This document shows positions 14,816-18,588 of a DNA stretch of 18,588 nt, one piece after another. The notes beneath the pieces were generated by a model that worked only from the letters and a program-made list of their open reading frames with translations, was not told the DNA's origin and searched no databases. The first letter of the stretch is position 1; every line of letters begins with the position of its first letter. Origin of the DNA: Klebsiella pneumoniae (GTDB lineage Bacteria; Pseudomonadota; Gammaproteobacteria; Pseudomonadales; Azotimanducaceae); assembly GCA_945878745.1 (NCBI GenBank), contig CAMDVY010000011.1:1-18588 (forward strand), given 5' to 3'. A program made the translations under genes and the position numbers.

Positions 14816-17212
14816 ATGATGCGAAGCATTGTTTCTACCTCCGTGGCCCGAGTCGTGATGACTGCCGTAGTTGTAAGTAGCAGCGTATTATCCGTCCCGG
14901 TGATTGCCGCGGAGTCTGATCTCGGTATCGAAGAAATCATTGTTACTGCACGCAAGAAGGAAGAGTCCGTTCAGGATGTTCCGATCGCCATGACGGCGTT
15001 GTCAGAAGAACTTCATGATTCAACCATTCGCAACCTGAGTGACGTGAATGGATACTCGTCCAACGTGATCATTCGTCAGAACCCGGGCCGAGCGCGTGCG
15101 TCTACCATCACCATTCGTGGTGTGACCAGCACCAGTTCGGGGGACAAGTCGTTTGACTCGCCAATAGCGGTTTCCCTGGATGGTGTCTTCTTTGGCACGG
15201 TGACTGGACAGATCGTTGAAAACTTCGACCTCGAGCGGGTCGAAATCCTGCGCGGCCCACAGGGAACGCTGTTTGGCAAGAACACGGTTGGGGGTGTGAT
15301 CAGCGTCTTTCGAACCAAGCCAACCGGGGAACTCGGGGGCAAAGCCAAATTGACCGCCGGACGGTATGGCAATCGTGAAGTTCGTGCGTTGGTGAACTTT
15401 CCGATTTTCGAAGATACGTTAGCCGCGAAGCTGTTCTACGCGGGAGTCAAGAATGACGGCTACCTGACGCGGACATTCGATGGTGGCAAGGCACCGGAAA
15501 AAGACTACGAAAACTTCGGGGTGACGCTGCTGTGGACACCGAGCGACAGCTTTGAAGCGCTGTTGACGATCGAGCGCTACAACGACCATAGCGATACCGG
15601 CGCACCTACCAACTACAACGTGTTGCCCGGATATTTTCCGAAACCGACGGGCGCCGATCTTGGCCGCGTTCAGGATCTGAGTGGTGGAACGATTCCGTGC
15701 AATCTGTTCAGAAGCTGTCGGCTTGATCCGGAAAAACGCGCCACCTCGGTTGAAACCAACCAGCCGAACAAGGGGCGATACCGCAATGACGTCTATTCCC
15801 TGAACATGCACTACGACATCAACGAGAACCTCAGCCTGGTCTCCGTCACCGGCTATCACGACACACCTTACGAAGACACCATCTCCGAACTCGATGGCAC
15901 GAAGGACGATTTCATCTACATCGACAATGACAATGTCTATGAACAGTTCAGCCAGGAAATTCGGCTCGAAGGCACCTATGAACGATTCGACTTTGTCGTC
16001 GGCAGCTACTACTTCGAAAGCCAGTATGACCAGGACTGGGTCACGGCAGGAACCTTCTGGAACGTGTTGCTGGGTGGACTGCGCTTCGATACACCCGCGG
16101 GTCTCGATCTGTGTCTTGCAAAGGTCTTCGGCGTGCTGACGTGCGATCCACGATCGCGCGGACAAGGGCTTGGGCCAAACTATGATCAACGCCTCTTCCA
16201 GTCACAGAAAGCTGATTCACTCGCGTTTTTCACCCAGGTCGACTACGAAGTAACCGACAAGCTGATCGTCACCGCCGGGATTCGTTATACGGATGAAACC
16301 AAACACTTCAAGGGCTATCAGGCTTACCAGGGTTCGCGGGCGCTGCGGTATCCATTCAATTTCGATATTGGCCACGCCGATCTGAAGAACAACTGGAAGG
16401 AAACCACCATTCACCTCGGTGTGGCCTACCACTTCACCGAAGACATCATGTTTTTCGGTACCTACTCTGAAGGGTTCAAGAGCGGCGGATTTTTTGGTGT
16501 AAACCAGAACATCAGGGATTTTGTCCGGAATCAGTACGACCCCGAATTCGCCAATTCCTACGAAGTCGGCATGAAAGCTCAGTTCATGGATAACCGACTG
16601 CAGGTCAACGCCACCGGTTTCTACAACGACTTCAAGGACAAGCAGGATTCAAACGTCGTCAACGACGCTGAAACCAATACTGTCGCGACCGTGTTCGAGA
16701 ATATCGGTGGTCTGGAGTACCTTGGTCTCGAGCTGGAGACGCGTTTTGTGGTCAGTGAACACCTGGATATCTTCAGTACCGCTGGCTGGCTGGATGCGAA
16801 ATACAACGGATTTTTCTCGAAGGGATTCATCCCCATCCAGGACCTGCGACCAGGAACACCCGCGCAGAACGTAGACTTTCTGACCCCCAAACTCGCGCCT
16901 GAATGGACGTTTGGTGTGGGTGGCACTTACACCATGGCGGTAGGTCCTGGTGAATTGTCTCTGCAGACCAAGTGGAACTACGTCAGCAAGCAGGAAACCG
17001 ACACGTTCAACGACCCAGGTACCCAGTTGGGTGCGCAGAAGTTTTTGAACGCGCAAATCGGCTACGTATGGGATAAATTCCGTGTGACGGTATTTGGTCA
17101 AAATCTCACCAATGAGCGACAGGAGATTTCCGGATTCTTGCCGGGGCTGTTTGGCACGGGATTTGTCGGTCCTGGTGCGACGTACGGCGTAGAAGTGGAA
17201 GCGGCGCTGTAG
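14816..17212 (+). CDS. TonB-dependent outer-membrane receptor
   Basis: 798 residues. It imports a large or scarce substrate across the outer membrane using TonB energy. The signal peptide spans about residues 1-32, ending VIAAES. A TonB box, IEEIIVTARKKEE, starts at 38. The plug domain follows (DVPIAMTALS, ITIRGV, ERVEILRGPQGTLFGKNTVGGVISV), and then a 22-stranded-type barrel with typical LSLVSVTGY, EIRLEG, YSEGFKSGGF and YEVGMKAQF stretches. ATG 14816 was chosen because GGGGGAA lies 7 bases upstream; the in-frame TTG at 14801 is less likely. Two cysteine pairs (CNLFRSC; CLAKVFGVLTC) probably lie in outer loops. The last residues are GVEVEAAL, lacking the usual final aromatic. The closest kin are probably the catabolic receptors of aromatic/terpenoid/steroid degraders, inferred from the neighbouring Rieske genes; the substrate is unknown. 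Confidence 0.93.
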   Translation: MMRSIVSTSVARVVMTAVVVSSSVLSVPVIAAESDLGIEEIIVTARKKEESVQDVPIAMTALSEELHDSTIRNLSDVNGYSSNVIIRQNPGRARASTITIRGVTSTSSGDKSFDSPIAVSLDGVFFGTVTGQIVENFDLERVEILRGPQGTLFGKNTVGGVISVFRTKPTGELGGKAKLTAGRYGNREVRALVNFPIFEDTLAAKLFYAGVKNDGYLTRTFDGGKAPEKDYENFGVTLLWTPSDSFEALLTIERYNDHSDTGAPTNYNVLPGYFPKPTGADLGRVQDLSGGTIPCNLFRSCRLDPEKRATSVETNQPNKGRYRNDVYSLNMHYDINENLSLVSVTGYHDTPYEDTISELDGTKDDFIYIDNDNVYEQFSQEIRLEGTYERFDFVVGSYYFESQYDQDWVTAGTFWNVLLGGLRFDTPAGLDLCLAKVFGVLTCDPRSRGQGLGPNYDQRLFQSQKADSLAFFTQVDYEVTDKLIVTAGIRYTDETKHFKGYQAYQGSRALRYPFNFDIGHADLKNNWKETTIHLGVAYHFTEDIMFFGTYSEGFKSGGFFGVNQNIRDFVRNQYDPEFANSYEVGMKAQFMDNRLQVNATGFYNDFKDKQDSNVVNDAETNTVATVFENIGGLEYLGLELETRFVVSEHLDIFSTAGWLDAKYNGFFSKGFIPIQDLRPGTPAQNVDFLTPKLAPEWTFGVGGTYTMAVGPGELSLQTKWNYVSKQETDTFNDPGTQLGAQKFLNAQIGYVWDKFRVTVFGQNLTNERQEISGFLPGLFGTGFVGPGATYGVEVEAAL

Positions 17213-17223
17213 CGATCGTCTGA

Positions 17224-17290
17224 ATTGCCTGGCAGCGAGGTCCGGTGAAGTACTTTCGGACCTCGACTGCCTCGACAGCATAGAGGCAAT
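17224..17290. repeat. Nested and mutually exclusive inverted repeats between TonB receptor and ferredoxin operon
   Basis: CGAGGTCCG (17236-17244) and CGGACCTCG (17257-17265) form a perfect 9-bp stem around a 12-base loop containing AAGTACTT. TGCCTC (17268-17273) and GAGGCA (17283-17288) form a second stem. ATTGCCT (17224-17230) can instead pair with AGGCAAT (17284-17290), enclosing the first hairpin and excluding the second. No U-tract follows either stem. It could be a processing or attenuation structure, or a weak terminator of the receptor gene. Confidence 0.4.
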
Positions 17291-17370
17291 CAGCGAGACC
17301 AAAGTTCCACTGGAGGGAATCGACCGTCATCAGATGAGTCAGGAATAGTTGATCCCTCGGGAGGGGAAAC

Positions 17371-17595
17371 ATGCGTCTACGTCATGCCTACAGTGGTTAC
17401 GTCTATGAATCCACGGACGACGGTCAGGTCAGGGTCAGTGATCCCAAGACCGGACGATCCGGCCTTTTTACGCCAGACGCCAAGTGGGTATCCGGCGATC
17501 TCACCTATGCCGATCATCACATGATCGGCCACATTGGTGGCAAGACTGCCGAAGGCGCGACTTCTCTCGGCGCTTTTTCACGCCGCCGCGGGTGA
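17371..17595 (+). CDS. Small protein of unknown function preceding the ferredoxin
   Basis: 74 residues with a strong ribosome site (GGGAGGGG about 8 bases before the ATG), so it is very likely translated. I do not recognise a family. The first 60 residues are well structured in appearance: MRLRHAYSGYVYES, VRVSDPKTGRSGLF, DAKWVSGDLTYADHHMIGHIGG, suggesting a small beta-rich fold with a His-rich end. There is no signal peptide, Cys or membrane segment. The stop overlaps the ferredoxin start as GTGA (17592-17595), so the two are coupled. Position ahead of a ferredoxin and a Rieske oxygenase suggests an accessory or assembly role in that system, which is inference. Confidence 0.7.
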   Translation: MRLRHAYSGYVYESTDDGQVRVSDPKTGRSGLFTPDAKWVSGDLTYADHHMIGHIGGKTAEGATSLGAFSRRRG

Positions 17596-17912
17596 AAGTC
17601 GAAGTCGAACCCTCGCGGGTGGCATTCGACATCAACGCAGGTGAGACCATCATCCAGGCCGCGTGGCGTAACGGTTATACATGGCCAACCATCTGCGGGG
17701 GCGAAGGCACCTGCAAGACTTGTGTGTTCCAGATCCTCGAAGGCGAAGAGAACCTCTCGCCCATCGAACCCTGGGAGGACACTGGGTTGCGCAGCCTTGC
17801 AGAATCGTTACCCAACAAAGGTCAAGGCTGGCGCCTGGCGTGTCAGGCCAAGGTCATCGCTGATATTCGTCTCAGAAAAATCGGAGTGAGGAAACAACAT
17901 GGCAACAGTTGA
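17592..17912 (+). CDS. [2Fe-2S] ferredoxin of the plant/adrenodoxin fold
   Basis: 106 residues from GTG 17592, which overlaps the previous stop by four bases. The frame is open back to 17484, but that part is the previous gene read in another frame. The protein starts VKVEVEPSRVAFDINAGETI and has the cluster motif Cys-X5-Cys-X2-Cys (ICGGEGTCKTCVFQI) and a fourth Cys 39 residues on (WRLACQAKV). It is therefore a beta-grasp ferredoxin with a typical LEGEENLSP spacer. It should carry single electrons to a Rieske oxygenase. The Rieske gene starts inside its last codons (overlap 14 bases), so it is the probable direct partner. No ferredoxin reductase is in the window. Confidence 0.9.
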   Translation: MKVEVEPSRVAFDINAGETIIQAAWRNGYTWPTICGGEGTCKTCVFQILEGEENLSPIEPWEDTGLRSLAESLPNKGQGWRLACQAKVIADIRLRKIGVRKQHGNS

Positions 17913-18588
17913 TACCAAAAACGCCAAGCAGAAAGGAAAGGGATCGCCGGGCAAGGCCGACAAATCGAAGGACCCACGACAACCCCCACTGGGTTACGCT
18001 CGATCCCGCGGCAAGCAGGTTCAAGACCTGCTCGACGAGGAAACGGTAGAAGTACCCTGGCAGTTGCGTCACTCCGAGTTCACGTATCTCGGCTCCGAAC
18101 CCCTGGATCGCGAACACTACATCTCTAAAAAGTGGGCAGAGCGTGAGATCGAAAAACTGTGGGCCAAGGTCTGGCAACTCGCCTGCTTCGAGCAGGACAT
18201 TCCCGAAGTAGGCGACCATATCGTCTACGACATCGTTGACTGGTCGTTCATCATCGTTCGAACGACAACCAACGAGATCAAGGCGTTCTACAACTCGTGC
18301 CTGCATCGTGGCCGACAATTGTGCGAAAACCAGTCGGAATCCGCCAATTCTCCGGAGTTTCGCTGCCCCTTCCACGGATTGTCATGGAATCTCGATGGTT
18401 CGCTGAAGCAAATTCCGCCGTCCATCGAATTCGACTTTCCCCATGTCAAAAAGAAGAAGTTCAGCTTGCCGCAGGTGCGCTGTGAAATCTGGGATGGTCT
18501 GGTGTTCATCAACATCGATGACAACGCAGAGCCTTTGCTCGATTTTCTCGGTGACATCACTAAGCACTTCGAACGCTGGCCGTTTGCG
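17899..18588 (+). CDS. Rieske oxygenase alpha subunit, second copy, 3'-truncated by the window edge
   Basis: The first 230 residues of a second, distinct Rieske enzyme. ATG 17899 has GAGG at 17888-17891 upstream and overlaps the ferredoxin end. A lysine-rich, probably disordered N-terminus (about 35 residues) precedes the Rieske domain: Cys134-X-His136 (NSCLHRGRQLC) and Cys156-X2-His159 (RCPFHGLSWNLDGSLKQ), with 19 residues between His136 and Cys156. It shares CxHRGxxLC and CPFHGxxWxxDGSLKQ with the Rieske protein at 12137 but is otherwise divergent and has a longer N-terminus. WDGLVFINIDD closes the domain as expected. The catalytic iron domain lies outside the window, so it is a clear family member of unknown substrate. 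Confidence 0.92.
   Translation, partial: MATVDTKNAKQKGKGSPGKADKSKDPRQPPLGYARSRGKQVQDLLDEETVEVPWQLRHSEFTYLGSEPLDREHYISKKWAEREIEKLWAKVWQLACFEQDIPEVGDHIVYDIVDWSFIIVRTTTNEIKAFYNSCLHRGRQLCENQSESANSPEFRCPFHGLSWNLDGSLKQIPPSIEFDFPHVKKKKFSLPQVRCEIWDGLVFINIDDNAEPLLDFLGDITKHFERWPFA

Noticed and set aside
15419..16189. 256-residue open frame on the minus strand within the TonB receptor
   Set aside because: It is antisense to conserved barrel sequence, with no domain, ribosome site or operon context.
17484..17591. Longer ferredoxin start
   Set aside because: The added residues are the previous gene read in another frame (Arg/His-rich), and the GTGA overlap start gives a normal ferredoxin N-terminus.
1..18588. 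tRNA, rRNA, CRISPR arrays, transposases or phage genes
   Set aside because: No cloverleaf, rRNA-like stretch, regularly spaced long repeat or transposase/integrase motif was found on either strand by reading.

Overview
The window looks like chromosomal DNA from a Pseudomonadota species, most likely an uncultured gammaproteobacterium. The signs are outer-membrane proteins (a porin, a TonB-dependent receptor, a lipoprotein), a complete pst operon, a soluble transhydrogenase of the SthA type, moderately high GC, and Shine-Dalgarno-led, tightly packed operons. No rRNA, tRNA, CRISPR array or insertion sequence was seen. The species cannot be named from the sequence.

Region 1 (2-5700) is a phosphate-uptake operon on the plus strand. 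It runs from a 5'-truncated outer-membrane porin through pstS, pstC, pstA and pstB to phoU. Gaps are 28 bases or less, pstA starts 1 base after the pstC stop, and pstA and pstB overlap by 7 bases. Phosphate would cross the outer membrane through the porin, be bound by PstS, imported by PstCAB and sensed with PhoU. Any promoter lies upstream of the window.

Region 2 (5817-10996) has sthA on the plus strand, convergent with a class I PPK2 polyphosphate kinase gene on the minus strand. The ppk2 gene is divergent from a large lipoprotein of the esterase-like phytase family. The ppk2/lipoprotein gap (8259-8449) carries an array of PhoB-type half-sites in 11-bp register, so both genes are probably in the Pho regulon. 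Phosphate import, polyphosphate metabolism and organophosphate attack would then form one phosphate-stress block.

Region 3 (11360-18588) looks like an accessory oxidative catabolic block. It holds a ThuA-domain protein followed by a Rieske oxygenase alpha subunit, then a FitAB/VapBC-type toxin-antitoxin pair. A TonB-dependent receptor with a strong palindromic operator candidate upstream comes next. Last is an operon of a small unknown protein, a [2Fe-2S] ferredoxin and a second Rieske oxygenase that runs off the window. No oxygenase beta subunit or ferredoxin reductase is present. The simplest reading is uptake of an unidentified organic substrate by the receptor and oxidation by two beta-less Rieske enzymes, at least one supplied with electrons by the ferredoxin.
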